Assembly: GCA_004570425.1 (NCBI GenBank)
Contig: SPQJ01000001.1
Coordinates: 163,542 to 227,541 of the forward strand
Source: Bacillus sp. AZ43
Lineage (GTDB): Bacteria; Actinomycetota; Actinomycetes; Mycobacteriales; Geodermatophilaceae
Length of the DNA: 64,000 nt
Direction of reading: 5' to 3'
Position numbers and translations under genes: made by a program
Part shown: positions 16,128-26,682 of the stretch, one piece after another
Layout: every line of letters starts with the position of its first letter
Position numbering within the stretch: position 1 is the first letter of the stretch
The notes under the pieces: generated by a model
The model's input: only the letters and a program-made list of their open reading frames with translations
What the model was told of the DNA's origin: nothing
Databases searched by the model: none

Positions 16128-16520
16128 TCAGTCGTGGACGGGCAGGACGAGCAGCCGGAGCAGGCGGTCGGCCTCGGCGTCGGGGTCCTCGGTGAGCCCG
16201 GTGTGCACCGGGCCGGGCTGGATCACCGTGCTGCGCGGAGCGGTCAGCCAGCGGAAGCGGGAGCCGAGCGCCTCGCGGCCGGCCGCCCCGGCCGCCGGGT
16301 CGGCCGCGCACACGTCGGCGGCGGCCTGGAGCGCCCGGGCGATGGCATCGGCGTCGGCCGTCGGGTCCAGGGCACGCAGCCGGTCGACGTCGAGGTGCAC
16401 GCGGGAGCCCAGGTAGTCGCGCTGGCGGCAGTAGACGAGGACACCGGCGTTGATCGCCTCCCCGCGCTCGACGCGGGGGACGACGCGCAGCACCGCGTAC
16501 TCGAACGTGTCCCTCGTCAT
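16128..16520 (-). CDS. DUF3037 domain protein, partner of HipA-like kinase
   Basis: 130 residues matching DUF3037: N-terminus FEYAVLRVVPRVERGEAINAGVLVYCRQRDYLG, then a charged helical region. The ATG overlaps the stop of the HipA-like kinase gene (ATGA), so it is made together with the kinase. DUF3037 proteins recur next to HipA-like kinases; function is unknown. It could be a substrate, an antitoxin-like partner or a regulatory subunit. Confidence 0.85.
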   Translation of the reverse strand: MTRDTFEYAVLRVVPRVERGEAINAGVLVYCRQRDYLGSRVHLDVDRLRALDPTADADAIARALQAAADVCAADPAAGAAGREALGSRFRWLTAPRSTVIQPGPVHTGLTEDPDAEADRLLRLLVLPVHD

Positions 16521-17362
16521 CGCTGGGTGATCCCCTCGGGCGGCGGCGGCCCGAGCCAGGCCGGCCGGTTCCGGCCCACCGGCGCGCGCCGCCGGCCTCC
16601 GCCACCGGCCTGGGCGGCGGCGACGAGCCCCGGGAGCCAGGCGTCGCGCGCGGCGAGCCGGGCCAGCAGCTGGTCGGCGTACCGCGTGCGCAGCGAGTCG
16701 GGCTCGTCGTCCTCCAGCCACTCGTCCGGCACCTGGGCGAGCACGTTCTCCAGCAGCGGCCGGGTGACCCGGTCGCCCAGCGCCGCATCGGCCTCCGGCA
16801 CGCGGGGCTCGCACTCGACGAGCGCGTGCGCCGACGCGTCGTAGGGGCGGCGCACCGCGGCCTCCGCGCCGGGCCAGTGGTGGTGGAAGGTCAGGGCCGC
16901 GCCGTGGTCGATGAGCTGCAGCCGCCCGTGCCAGAACAGCATGTTCGGGTTGCGCCAGGAACGGTCGACGTTGCCGATCAGGGCGTCGAACCAGAGCACG
17001 CGACCGGCGAGCTCCGGGTCCACTCCGTCGGCGCCGGCCTCGAAGTCCAGCGCACCGGGCAGGTAGTCCAGACCGAGGTTGCGGCCGGCGGAGCGCTGCA
17101 GCAGCTCCTGCACCTCGTGGTCGGGCTCCCCCACCGCGAGCTCCGCCGCGACGTCCACCGTCACCAGCGCCGGGACCGGCAGGTCCAGCGCCCGGGCCAG
17201 CTCGGCGCAGACCACCTCGGCGACGAGGACCTTCACGCCCTGGCCGGCGGCACGCCACTTGACCACGTAGGTGCCGAGGTCGTCGGCCTCCATGAGCCCC
17301 GGCAGCGAGCCACCCTCGCGCAGCGGGGTGACGTAGCGGGTGGCGGTGACGGCGGGCAGCAC
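16517..17362 (-). CDS. HipA-like kinase family protein
   Basis: 281 residues. The central segment FDALIGNVDRSWRNPNML (125-142) holds the HipA-type catalytic loop (N131, D133, N138, N140), and LIDHGAALTF (150-159) carries the metal-binding aspartate D152. The N-terminus has a KWR lysine (about 35) that may bind ATP. It is shorter than E. coli HipA and has no HipB-like repressor beside it, but is coupled to a DUF3037 gene. A protein-serine/threonine kinase role is inferred; its target is unknown. Confidence 0.82.
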   Translation of the reverse strand: MLPAVTATRYVTPLREGGSLPGLMEADDLGTYVVKWRAAGQGVKVLVAEVVCAELARALDLPVPALVTVDVAAELAVGEPDHEVQELLQRSAGRNLGLDYLPGALDFEAGADGVDPELAGRVLWFDALIGNVDRSWRNPNMLFWHGRLQLIDHGAALTFHHHWPGAEAAVRRPYDASAHALVECEPRVPEADAALGDRVTRPLLENVLAQVPDEWLEDDEPDSLRTRYADQLLARLAARDAWLPGLVAAAQAGGGGRRRAPVGRNRPAWLGPPPPEGITQR

Positions 17363-17567
17363 AGTGCCGTCAACGTAGCCGGTCGGCGGCGGGCGGGGTC
17401 GGCGGCCCGCGTGTGCACTCCCCGCGTCCTCGCCGTGCCGGTGGGTGGCAACCCGCCGCGCGCCGCCCGTCGCGACGTTCCGTCACGACGGTGACGCCCC
17501 GTGAGCGCCCGCGGGTCGGACATCGTGCCGCCGGCGTGCTCGTCGGTATCGATCACGGGAGGAAGCC

Positions 17568-18215
17568 GTGGCGCAGAAGCGTGCGAGGCGGAGGGCGGGA
17601 CGGCCGGCCGCGGTCCAGTGGCTGGACCTCCCCGGCTGGCGGCGTCCGCTCGACGCGCTGCTGGTGCTCGGCGTGGTCTCGGCCCTCGCCTGGCTGGTCC
17701 TGGTGATGATCCCGGCAGCGGCGACCAGCGACGCCCGGGGCGACGACGCGGACGAGGTCCTGGCCTCCGAGGACGGCGGCGGCGGATCGGTCCGGGACGC
17801 CGGCGAGCCGGACGACGAGCCGACCGATCCCAGCGCGTGGATCGCCGGCCCGGTGTACACGGGGCCGCCGCCGGCGCCACCGGCCCCGCAACCGGCCGCG
17901 GCAGCCCCGGTCGACACCGGGCGCCGGGTGCAGCCGGCGGTGGCAACGCGGGCCGCGCCGCGATCCACCGCGACGCGGGCACCGGCCCGGACGACCACCG
18001 CGCCGGCCGCGACCCCCACGCCCACCGCCGCCGCGGCGCCCACTTCGACCACGACGGCGACCTCGGCCCCGCCGACCGAGACCGCGACGTCCACGTCGGC
18101 AGCCCCCACGACCACGACCACGCCGACCACCACGACGCCGAGCGAGACCGCGACACCCACCACCACGACGCCTACCGGCAGCACGGCGCCGACGACGCCC
18201 CAGGACGCGCCCTGA
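17568..18215 (+). CDS. Single-pass membrane protein with Thr/Pro/Ala-rich extracellular tail
   Basis: 215 residues from GTG with a strong GGGAGGAA site. An Arg-rich N-terminus (KRARRRAGR) precedes one membrane helix (about 28-52), so the tail should be outside. Residues 53-100 are acidic, and about 130-215 are low-complexity Thr/Pro/Ala/Ser with runs such as TTTTTPTTTT. Such tails are often O-mannosylated and span the cell wall in actinobacteria. There is no catalytic domain and no sortase signal. Function unknown. The 205-bp region upstream holds no gene that I can support. Confidence 0.7.
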   Translation: MAQKRARRRAGRPAAVQWLDLPGWRRPLDALLVLGVVSALAWLVLVMIPAAATSDARGDDADEVLASEDGGGGSVRDAGEPDDEPTDPSAWIAGPVYTGPPPAPPAPQPAAAAPVDTGRRVQPAVATRAAPRSTATRAPARTTTAPAATPTPTAAAAPTSTTTATSAPPTETATSTSAAPTTTTTPTTTTPSETATPTTTTPTGSTAPTTPQDAP

Positions 18216-18228
18216 GCCGTCCGCCGGG

Positions 18229-18978
18229 CTAGACGTCCCGGCGCTCGAGCAGGACGGCGCCGGCCACCCAGACGACGACGGCCCAGGCGGCCAGGATCGC
18301 CATGCCCACCGGCCAGGGGGTCGTCACCGCGAGGAACGCGTCCTCGCCCACCCGGAGCGCGGGCAGCCCCTGCGACACCCGCGAGGCGAGGTCGCCCCCG
18401 GCCAGCGCGAGGGCCGGCGGCAGGACGAAGACCAGCGCCGCGCCGAGACCCACACCGCCGGCGGTCGACCGCAGGACCGCGCCGACCGCCACGGACAGCA
18501 CCGTCACCAGGCCGGCCGCCGCCACCTGCAGCCCGAGCGTCCGCAGCACCGCCGGATCGGTGGGCCCGACACCCCCGGGGACGACGGTCAGCGTGCGCGC
18601 AGCCAGCCAGCACGCCACCGCCAGCGTCGCGCTCAGCGCGACGCCCCACGCGGTGACGACGACGGTCTTGGCCAGGAGCAGGCGGGTGCGCCGCGGCACG
18701 GCGGTCAGCGACGCCAGGACCGATCCCGAGGCGAACTCGGTGGTCACCGCCAGGACGCCCAGGACCACGAGGGCCAGCTGCCCGAACCCGAAGCCGATGA
18801 GCGCGGTCTGCACGGCGACGTCGGCCCGCGAGGAGGTGGCCGTGCTCGCCGCCGCCAGCCAGCCCGTGGCGCCCACGACCAGCAGGTAGATGCCCGAGCA
18901 CCACCAGGTGGCGCGGACCGACCGCAGCTTGGTCCACTCGCTGCGCAGCAGCGCGGCGAAGGGGACGGCCCGGCTCAC
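18229..18978 (-). CDS. ABC transporter permease (ABC-2 type)
   Basis: 249 residues from GTG in a GTGA overlap with the upstream ATPase stop. It begins with the ABC-2 export permease pattern (LRSEWTKLRSVRATWW), followed by six membrane segments, and TTEFASGSVLASLTAVPRR typical of the first cytoplasmic loop. It forms an exporter with the coupled ATPase. Homologous two-gene systems export antibiotics, lantibiotics or lipids; the substrate here is not evident. Confidence 0.88.
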   Translation of the reverse strand: MSRAVPFAALLRSEWTKLRSVRATWWCSGIYLLVVGATGWLAAASTATSSRADVAVQTALIGFGFGQLALVVLGVLAVTTEFASGSVLASLTAVPRRTRLLLAKTVVVTAWGVALSATLAVACWLAARTLTVVPGGVGPTDPAVLRTLGLQVAAAGLVTVLSVAVGAVLRSTAGGVGLGAALVFVLPPALALAGGDLASRVSQGLPALRVGEDAFLAVTTPWPVGMAILAAWAVVVWVAGAVLLERRDV

Positions 18979-19889
18979 GGCCCCACCGCCCGGTACTCGA
19001 CGTCGTCCCCGGTGAGCGCGAGGTAGGCCGCCTCCAGGGAGGCGGTGACCTGGCTGAGCTCGTGCACCCGGACGTCGGCCAGGTACGCCACGTCGCCCAC
19101 CTCCTCGAGCCCGAGGCCCTCGACGCGCAGGGCGCCGTCGATCTCGAGCCGCACGCTGCCGCCGGCCCGGCGGAGGGCGTCGGCCAGCAGCGGGCCCTGC
19201 GGCGTCCGGACCCGCACGGCGGCGTGCGCGCCGAGCAGCTCCGCCATGGGCACGTCGGCGAGCAGCCGGCCGCGGCCGAGGACGACGAGGTGGTCCGCGG
19301 TGTCCTCCATCTCGCTCATGAGGTGGCTGGACACCAGCACCGTGCGCCCCTCGTCGGCCAGGTCGCGCAGGAGCTCGCGGACCCAGCGGATCCCCTCGGG
19401 GTCGAGGCCGTTGACCGGCTCGTCGAGCATCAGGACGTCGGGGTCGCCGAGCAGCGCCGCGGCGATGCCCAGCCGCTGGCCCATCCCGAGGGAGAAGCCG
19501 CGCACCCGCTCGTCGGCGACCGACTCGAGGCCCACCATCGCGATGACGTCGTCGACCCGGCGGGCGGGCAGCGCGTTGCTCTGAGCCAGTGCCAGCAGGT
19601 GGGAGCGGGCGGTGCGGCCGGGGTGCCGGGCGCGCGGATCGATCAGCGCGCCGACCCGGCGCATGGGGCGGACCAGCTCGCGGTAGGGCCGGCCCAGCAC
19701 CCGCGCCGATCCGGCGGTCGGCCGGGTCAGCCCGAGGATGCAGCGCATCGTCGTCGTCTTGCCCGAGCCGTTGGGGCCGAGGAAGCCGGTGACCCGGCCC
19801 GGCTCGATCGTGACGGTGAGGTCGTCGACGGCGACGCGGCTGCCGTACCGCTTCGTCAGACCGTCGACCTCGATCACGCGGCACAGCAT
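18975..19889 (-). CDS. ABC transporter ATP-binding protein (ABC-2 exporter)
   Basis: About 304 residues. The start is uncertain: ATG at 19889 is used here, GTG at 19877 (VIEVDGLTKRYG) is equally likely, and neither has a strong ribosome-binding site. Walker A is GPNGSGKT, the signature is FSLGMGQR and Walker B is VLMLDEP, followed by the D-loop region and H-switch SSHLMSE. A C-terminal extension of about 90 residues is typical of lantibiotic- or DrrA-like exporters. It is coupled to the permease gene by a GTGA overlap. Confidence 0.88.
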   Translation of the reverse strand: MLCRVIEVDGLTKRYGSRVAVDDLTVTIEPGRVTGFLGPNGSGKTTTMRCILGLTRPTAGSARVLGRPYRELVRPMRRVGALIDPRARHPGRTARSHLLALAQSNALPARRVDDVIAMVGLESVADERVRGFSLGMGQRLGIAAALLGDPDVLMLDEPVNGLDPEGIRWVRELLRDLADEGRTVLVSSHLMSEMEDTADHLVVLGRGRLLADVPMAELLGAHAAVRVRTPQGPLLADALRRAGGSVRLEIDGALRVEGLGLEEVGDVAYLADVRVHELSQVTASLEAAYLALTGDDVEYRAVGP

Positions 19890-19925
19890 GGCGGACCCGC
19901 GCGGCACCCCGCCGGGAGGCGCGCC

Positions 19926-20819
19926 TCAGCGGTCGGCGACCTCGGCGCGCTCCCGCTCGATCAGCTCCTTGCTCCTGACCAGGCGCAGGAGCGTGACGAC
20001 GAGCAGCCCGCCGGCCATGTTCAGCAGCGTCACGTACCAGAACCAGGCCAGCCAGTCGCCGTAGCCGAACGGAGCCCCGGCGTGCAGCGCGCCGAAGATG
20101 ATCAGCGAGTCCAGGATCGAGTGGAACAGCACGAGGCCGGCCAGGACGAAGGCACCGGCCACCGCCGCGACGATCTTCGCGCCCTCCGTGTCGGCGCCGT
20201 GCTGCATCCGGGTCATGAGGGTGATGGCGCTGCCGGCGAGGAAGGCCAGGCAGACCGACTGCAGGTCCAGCGGCGCCTCGACGAAGGTGGCCGAGGACTC
20301 GACCGCCGTCGTCCCGATCTCGGGCAGCGCGTGCACCACCACCCACATCACGAGCCAGCCGCCCAGCAGGTTGGCCACGAGGGTGCCGCCCCACAGCTTG
20401 GCCAGCTGGGGGACGCCGGCCCGCCCCGCGACGACCGCCGTCACCGGCACGAGGAAGCCCTCGGTGAACAGCTCGCTGCGGGCCAGCAGCAGCGCGACGA
20501 AGCCGATGCTGAACGCGAGGCCGGCCAGCAGGTGGCTGCCGGTCTCGGCGTAGACGGCCAGCAGCGCCAGCACGCCCATCGCCACCTCGAGCCCGCCGGC
20601 CAGGCCGGTCGTGAGCACCTCCCGCCACGAGCGGTGCAGCCGCTGGGCGCCCTCGTCGACGATGCGGTCGAACGCGGTCGCGACCTCGTCCTCCGCGGGC
20701 GCGTCGGTCTCGCCCAGCTCGGCCCGCTTCTCGTCCATCTCCACGGCCGGGGCCCTACCCGGCCGGGCACCCGGCGCACGCCTCGCTGCCGCCGCGGTGT
20801 GGTCGGGCGTCGGGGACAC
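19926..20819 (-). CDS. Formate/nitrite transporter (FNT) family protein
   Basis: 297 residues from GTG (GGAG 4 nt upstream); an ATG at 20738 would give 270. A hydrophilic N-terminus with the helix DEVATAFDRIVDEGAQRLHRSW is followed by six membrane segments of the FNT channel fold, with conserved ARSELFTEGFLVPVTAV and HSILDSLIIFGAL. It is closest in shape to the YfdC subgroup, which has a longer cytoplasmic N-terminus than FocA. It probably conducts a small monovalent anion across the inner membrane; the substrate is not determined by sequence. Confidence 0.83.
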   Translation of the reverse strand: MSPTPDHTAAAARRAPGARPGRAPAVEMDEKRAELGETDAPAEDEVATAFDRIVDEGAQRLHRSWREVLTTGLAGGLEVAMGVLALLAVYAETGSHLLAGLAFSIGFVALLLARSELFTEGFLVPVTAVVAGRAGVPQLAKLWGGTLVANLLGGWLVMWVVVHALPEIGTTAVESSATFVEAPLDLQSVCLAFLAGSAITLMTRMQHGADTEGAKIVAAVAGAFVLAGLVLFHSILDSLIIFGALHAGAPFGYGDWLAWFWYVTLLNMAGGLLVVTLLRLVRSKELIERERAEVADR

Positions 20820-20903
20820 CGGTCTCCGGCGAGCCCTCGGGGTCTTCCTGCTGGTGTCCCTGCCGCTGCTGGCCGTGGGCTCCTGCTGTTCGGCTGACCG
20901 CGC

Positions 20904-22484
20904 TCAGTCGAGGAAGGGCGCCCGCCTCAGGACCTTGAGCCCCGCCGTCATGACCTTCGCGTAGCGGTCCAGCGGCAGCCCGGGCATCGGACCCACGGGC
21001 AGGACCCGCTGGACGGCGACGGTCTGCGCCTCCGTGTACTTGAGGATGCCCTCGCGGCCGTGCCGCCGGCCGACCCCCGAGTCCTTCATCCCGCCCATGG
21101 GCGCGTCGTGCGACGCCCACGCCGCGGCGTACGCCTCGTTGACGTTGACCGTGCCGGCCCGGATGCGGGTGGCGATCTCGGCGCCGCGTCGCGGGCTGGA
21201 CCAGACGCTCGCGTTGAGGCCGTACTCGGTGTCGTTGGCCCGGCGCACCGCCTCCTCGGCGTCGGCCACGCGGGTCAGCGCGACGACGGGACCGAACGTC
21301 TCGTCCCGGCACAGGTCCATGTCCTCGGTGACGCCCTCGAGCACGGTCGGCTCGTAGAACAGCGGCCCCAGGTCGGGGCGCGGCTTGCCACCGGCCAGCA
21401 CCCGCGCACCCTTGGCGACGGCGTCGTCGACGTGCGCGCGCACGGCGTCGAACTGGTCCTGGCTGACCAACGACCCCATCTCGGCGTCCCAGGTGAGGCC
21501 CGGGGCGAGCCTCATCCGCCGCACCCGCTCGACGAACGCGGGGACGAACCGGTCGTAGATCGCGTCCTCGACGTACATCCGCTCGACGCTGATGCACAGC
21601 TGGCCGGAGTTGGAGAAGCACGCCCGCACGGCACCCTCGACGGTCTTCCCCAGGTCGGCGTCGGCGAGGACGAGCATCGGGTTCTTCCCGCCCAGCTCGG
21701 CGGAGAAGCCGATCAGCCGGCGGGCGCACTGCTCGGCGACGACCCGCCCCGTGGCGGTGGAGCCGGTGAACATCAGGTACTCGACGCCCTCGATCAGCGG
21801 CGTCCCGAGCACCCTGCCGGCGCCGGTCACCACCTGGAACAGGTCGCGCGGCACCCCCGCCTCGTGGAGCAGTTCGACGGCGATCAGCGCGGTGAACGGG
21901 GTCTGCGCGTCCGGCTTGAGCACGATCCCGTTGCCGGCGAGCAGCGCCGGGACGGCGTCGGAGACGGCGAGGGTCAGCGGGTAGTTCCACGGGCTGATGA
22001 CGCCGATCAGGCCCTTGGGGTGGTGGTGCTCGACGGTGCGGGTGAGCACCGGGAGCGCCCCCTGGCGGCGTCGCGGGCGCAGGTGCCGGGCGGCGGTGTT
22101 GGCGTAGTAGCGGGCGGTCATGGCGACGTCGGCCAGTTCCTCGAACGCGCTCACGCGCGCCTTGCCGGTCTCGGTCTGGGCGATGTCGAGCACCAGCTCC
22201 TGCCGCTCCAGGACCAGGTCGTGGAAGCGCAGCATCACCGCGCAGCGGTCGGCCAGCGGGCGGGCGGCCCACTCCGCCTGCGCGGCCCGGGCACGGCGCT
22301 GCGCCTCCTGGACGTCCTCGGCCGTGCAGGTGGGCACCTCACCGATGAACGAGCCGTCGAACGGGGCGTGCGAGGGCTGGCGCGGCCGCCCCGGGGCGGC
22401 GGTGACCAGGCCGGCCAGCCGGGCCACCACGGCGGGGTCGAGTGGACGGGTCGACGAGGGCGAGAGCTCGGCAGCGGTCGTCAT
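20904..22484 (-). CDS. Succinate-semialdehyde dehydrogenase (NADP+), GabD2 type
   Basis: 526 residues. Aldehyde dehydrogenase fold with the NAD(P)-binding segment ISPWNYPLTLAVSDAVPAL, the general-base glutamate in AELGGKNPM and the nucleophilic cysteine in SNSGQLCISVER. Length and sequence style match M. tuberculosis GabD2, which oxidises succinic semialdehyde to succinate. That would feed the succinate dehydrogenase encoded a few kb away, in the GABA shunt or the alpha-ketoglutarate decarboxylase bypass. Other aldehydes remain possible. No clear operon partners. Confidence 0.88.
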   Translation of the reverse strand: MTTAAELSPSSTRPLDPAVVARLAGLVTAAPGRPRQPSHAPFDGSFIGEVPTCTAEDVQEAQRRARAAQAEWAARPLADRCAVMLRFHDLVLERQELVLDIAQTETGKARVSAFEELADVAMTARYYANTAARHLRPRRRQGALPVLTRTVEHHHPKGLIGVISPWNYPLTLAVSDAVPALLAGNGIVLKPDAQTPFTALIAVELLHEAGVPRDLFQVVTGAGRVLGTPLIEGVEYLMFTGSTATGRVVAEQCARRLIGFSAELGGKNPMLVLADADLGKTVEGAVRACFSNSGQLCISVERMYVEDAIYDRFVPAFVERVRRMRLAPGLTWDAEMGSLVSQDQFDAVRAHVDDAVAKGARVLAGGKPRPDLGPLFYEPTVLEGVTEDMDLCRDETFGPVVALTRVADAEEAVRRANDTEYGLNASVWSSPRRGAEIATRIRAGTVNVNEAYAAAWASHDAPMGGMKDSGVGRRHGREGILKYTEAQTVAVQRVLPVGPMPGLPLDRYAKVMTAGLKVLRRAPFLD

Positions 22485-22514
22485 GGCCGGGCCCCTACCC
22501 CGCGAAGGCCCAGT

Positions 22515-23300
22515 TCAGGCAGGTGCGCCGCTGGGCCCGAACCGCTCCACCCGGACGTCGGCGGCCGGCAGGCCCATCCCGACCAGGAGCTGGCTGGCCG
22601 CCTCCGCGAACGACGTCGACCCGCAGACGTAGGCGGTCTGCCCGGGCTCCCACAGCGGCACGAGGTCGTCGGGGGTGAGCCGGCCGGCGGGCCGGATGCC
22701 GTGCGGCTCGCGGGTGAGCACGATCAGCGCCCCGGCGGCCACCAGCTCCTCGGCGTAGGGCAGCTCGGCCATCGTCCGGCTGGAGACGGCGATCCTCAGC
22801 AGGTCGGTGCGGCCGATGGCGCGAGCGTGCCGCAGCATCGAGAGGAACGGGACGACGCCGTAGCCGCCCGCGACCAGCAGCGCCGGCGTCGACCCGTCCC
22901 AGACGAACCAGCCGCCGATCGGGCCGCGCACCTCCAGCTCGTCGCCGGGCTCCACGACGTCGGCCAGGTAGGTGGACACCTCGCCGTCGTCGAGCCGCTC
23001 GATGAACAGCTCGACCAGTGGATCCCCCGGCGCCGAGGCCACCGAGTACGAGCGCTGGGCGGTGTACCCGTCCTCGGCCGTGAGCCGGACGACGTAGTGC
23101 TGGCCGGGCATGTGGTCGACGCGGTCGTGGACGTCGAGCCGCAGCTCGACCGAGCGCTGCAGCGGCCGCCGCACGCCCGCGACGGTCGCCGTCCGCCAGC
23201 CGCCGACCGGCGCGGACGGCAGTCCTGCCCCCAAGGTGGCCCCGGTCAGAGGCTCGGCCCGAGCCTGCGAGGGGTGAGGGGGGCGCGGTCCTTCAGTCAC
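22515..23300 (-). CDS. Ferredoxin-NADP reductase-type flavin oxidoreductase
   Basis: 261 residues from GTG. The FAD-binding barrel has RSYSVASAP, and the NAD(P) domain has LLVAGGYGVVPFLSML and the C-terminal YVCGSTSF. There is no [2Fe-2S] ferredoxin domain. It overlaps the molybdopterin oxidoreductase gene by 8 nt. The pair is recurrent in actinobacteria, and the flavoprotein is a likely electron partner of the molybdoenzyme. Confidence 0.87.
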   Translation of the reverse strand: MTEGPRPPHPSQARAEPLTGATLGAGLPSAPVGGWRTATVAGVRRPLQRSVELRLDVHDRVDHMPGQHYVVRLTAEDGYTAQRSYSVASAPGDPLVELFIERLDDGEVSTYLADVVEPGDELEVRGPIGGWFVWDGSTPALLVAGGYGVVPFLSMLRHARAIGRTDLLRIAVSSRTMAELPYAEELVAAGALIVLTREPHGIRPAGRLTPDDLVPLWEPGQTAYVCGSTSFAEAASQLLVGMGLPAADVRVERFGPSGAPA

Positions 23301-23901
23301 CCTGGTACCGCTGCTGCCGCCAGGGGTCCCCCCGGTCGTGGTAGCCGTTCTGCTCCCAGAACCCCGGCTGGTCCCGCCTCACGAGCGACAGTCTGCTGAT
23401 CCACTTCGCGCTCTTCCAGAAGTAGAGGTGCGGCACCAGCAGCCGGACCGGGCCGCCGTGCTCGATCGGCAGCGGCTTCCCGTCGAACTCCCACACGATC
23501 CACGCCTTCCCGCCGGTGACGTCCTCGAGCGGGAGGTTGGTGGTGTAGCCCGTCGTGGACGTCGCCATCACGAAGTGGGCCTCGGCCGTGGGCCGCGCCG
23601 CCTCGAGCAGCGTGTCGACGCTGACCCCGGTGAAGCGGGTGTCGAGCTTCGACCACGTGGTGACGCAGTGGATGTCGCCGCGGTACTCCGACGGCGGGAG
23701 GCGGTGCGCCTCGTCCCAGGTCCAGGTGGTCGGCGCCTCGACGTGCCCGTCGACGGTGATGCTCCACGTCTCCGGGGCGATCCGCGGGGTCGGCTCGGCG
23801 GTGAGCACCGGCCAGTCGGCGCCGACGTCGTACTGGCCCGGCGGCAGGCGCGGGTCACGGTCGCGGCGGCGGCCGAGGAATCCTCGGGTCGGTCCTGGCA
23901 C
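23293..23901 (-). CDS. Sulfite oxidase-like molybdopterin-dependent oxidoreductase
   Basis: 202 residues of the sulfite oxidase/MsrP molybdopterin-binding fold. The molybdenum-ligand cysteine is C79 in HCVTTWSKLD, and the family motif PHLYFWKSAKWI is near residue 160. It lacks a signal peptide and the C-terminal dimerisation domain of true sulfite oxidase, so it should be cytoplasmic. The overlapping flavin reductase gene suggests a two-component system. Substrate is unknown; reduction of oxidised small molecules is as possible as sulfite oxidation. Confidence 0.87.
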   Translation of the reverse strand: MPGPTRGFLGRRRDRDPRLPPGQYDVGADWPVLTAEPTPRIAPETWSITVDGHVEAPTTWTWDEAHRLPPSEYRGDIHCVTTWSKLDTRFTGVSVDTLLEAARPTAEAHFVMATSTTGYTTNLPLEDVTGGKAWIVWEFDGKPLPIEHGGPVRLLVPHLYFWKSAKWISRLSLVRRDQPGFWEQNGYHDRGDPWRQQRYQGD

Positions 23902-24009
23902 GGTGTCGTCCCTTCCCGCCTCTCGCGCTGGGTGAGGGCACCCTTACATGAGGCGTGTCACCCCGCGTTTACCTGGCCGCAAACGGGTGCGGGTCCTAGC
24001 TTGTTCCCT

Positions 24010-24708
24010 GTGGTGACTGTGACGCACGCGGGGCGCCGGACCCCGAAGGTTGCGAAGACCAATTCGGTGGTCAAGAAGGCCGTGATGGCCGTCAGCGGCA
24101 TCATCCTGGTGCTCTACCTGATCGCGCACATGATCGGGAACCTCAAGGCCTTCTCCGGCCGCGACGAGTTCAACCACTACTCGGAGTGGCTGCGCACGAT
24201 CGGCAACCCGGCGCTGCCGGGCGCGACCGCGCTGTGGATCATCCGGATCGTCCTGCTGGTCGCCGTGGCCGCCCACATCTGGGCCGCCGTCTCGCTGTGG
24301 CGGCAGGCCAAGCGGGCCCGCCCGCAGGGCTACGTGAAGAAGAAGTCCGCGGCGCAGAGCTACGCCTCCCGGACGATGCGCTGGGGCGGCGTGATCATCG
24401 CCGCCTTCGTCATCTGGCACCTGCTGGACCTCACCTGGGGCACGGTGAACAGCCAGGGCGACGCCTCGCCCTACGACCGCCTGGTCGCCAGCTTCTCCAA
24501 CCCGGTGTCCACCGCTTTCTACGCGATCGCCGTGATCCTGGTCGGCATGCACCTGCGGCACGGCATCTGGAGCGCCACGCAGACGCTGGGTCAGAGCAAC
24601 CGGCGTCGTGAGGTGACCGTCAACCGCGCCGCGACCGCGATCGCCACGGTGCTCACGCTCGGGTTCCTGCTCGTGCCCTTCTCCGTCCTCTTCGGTCTGA
24701 TCGACTAA
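24010..24708 (+). CDS. sdhC: Succinate dehydrogenase cytochrome b subunit (SDH 1)
   Basis: 232 residues from the first of several in-frame GTG codons (24010, 24013, 24019); no Shine-Dalgarno precedes them, so the message may be leaderless. Five membrane segments are visible, and the histidines of LYLIAHMIGNL, AAHIW, WHLLDL and MHLRHGIW are haem-ligand candidates. This single-subunit diheme anchor belongs to the B. subtilis-like class. It holds the SdhA/SdhB dimer at the membrane and passes electrons to menaquinone. First gene of sdhCAB, 27 nt ahead of sdhA. Confidence 0.9.
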   Translation: MVTVTHAGRRTPKVAKTNSVVKKAVMAVSGIILVLYLIAHMIGNLKAFSGRDEFNHYSEWLRTIGNPALPGATALWIIRIVLLVAVAAHIWAAVSLWRQAKRARPQGYVKKKSAAQSYASRTMRWGGVIIAAFVIWHLLDLTWGTVNSQGDASPYDRLVASFSNPVSTAFYAIAVILVGMHLRHGIWSATQTLGQSNRRREVTVNRAATAIATVLTLGFLLVPFSVLFGLID

Positions 24709-24735
24709 GACACTTCTGCCCAGGAGACCCAAGGC

Positions 24736-26678
<1,943 letters not shown>

Positions 26679-26682
<4 letters not shown>

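Noticed and set aside
17990..18215. Repetitive ACC/ACG-rich tract, checked as a possible repeat array
   Set aside because: It is an in-frame Thr/Pro-rich tail of a membrane protein with no unit-and-spacer structure; not CRISPR.
20820..20903. Frame giving a signal-peptide-like stretch between the FNT and SSADH genes
   Set aside because: No start with ribosome-binding site and no continuation; it runs antisense into both neighbours.
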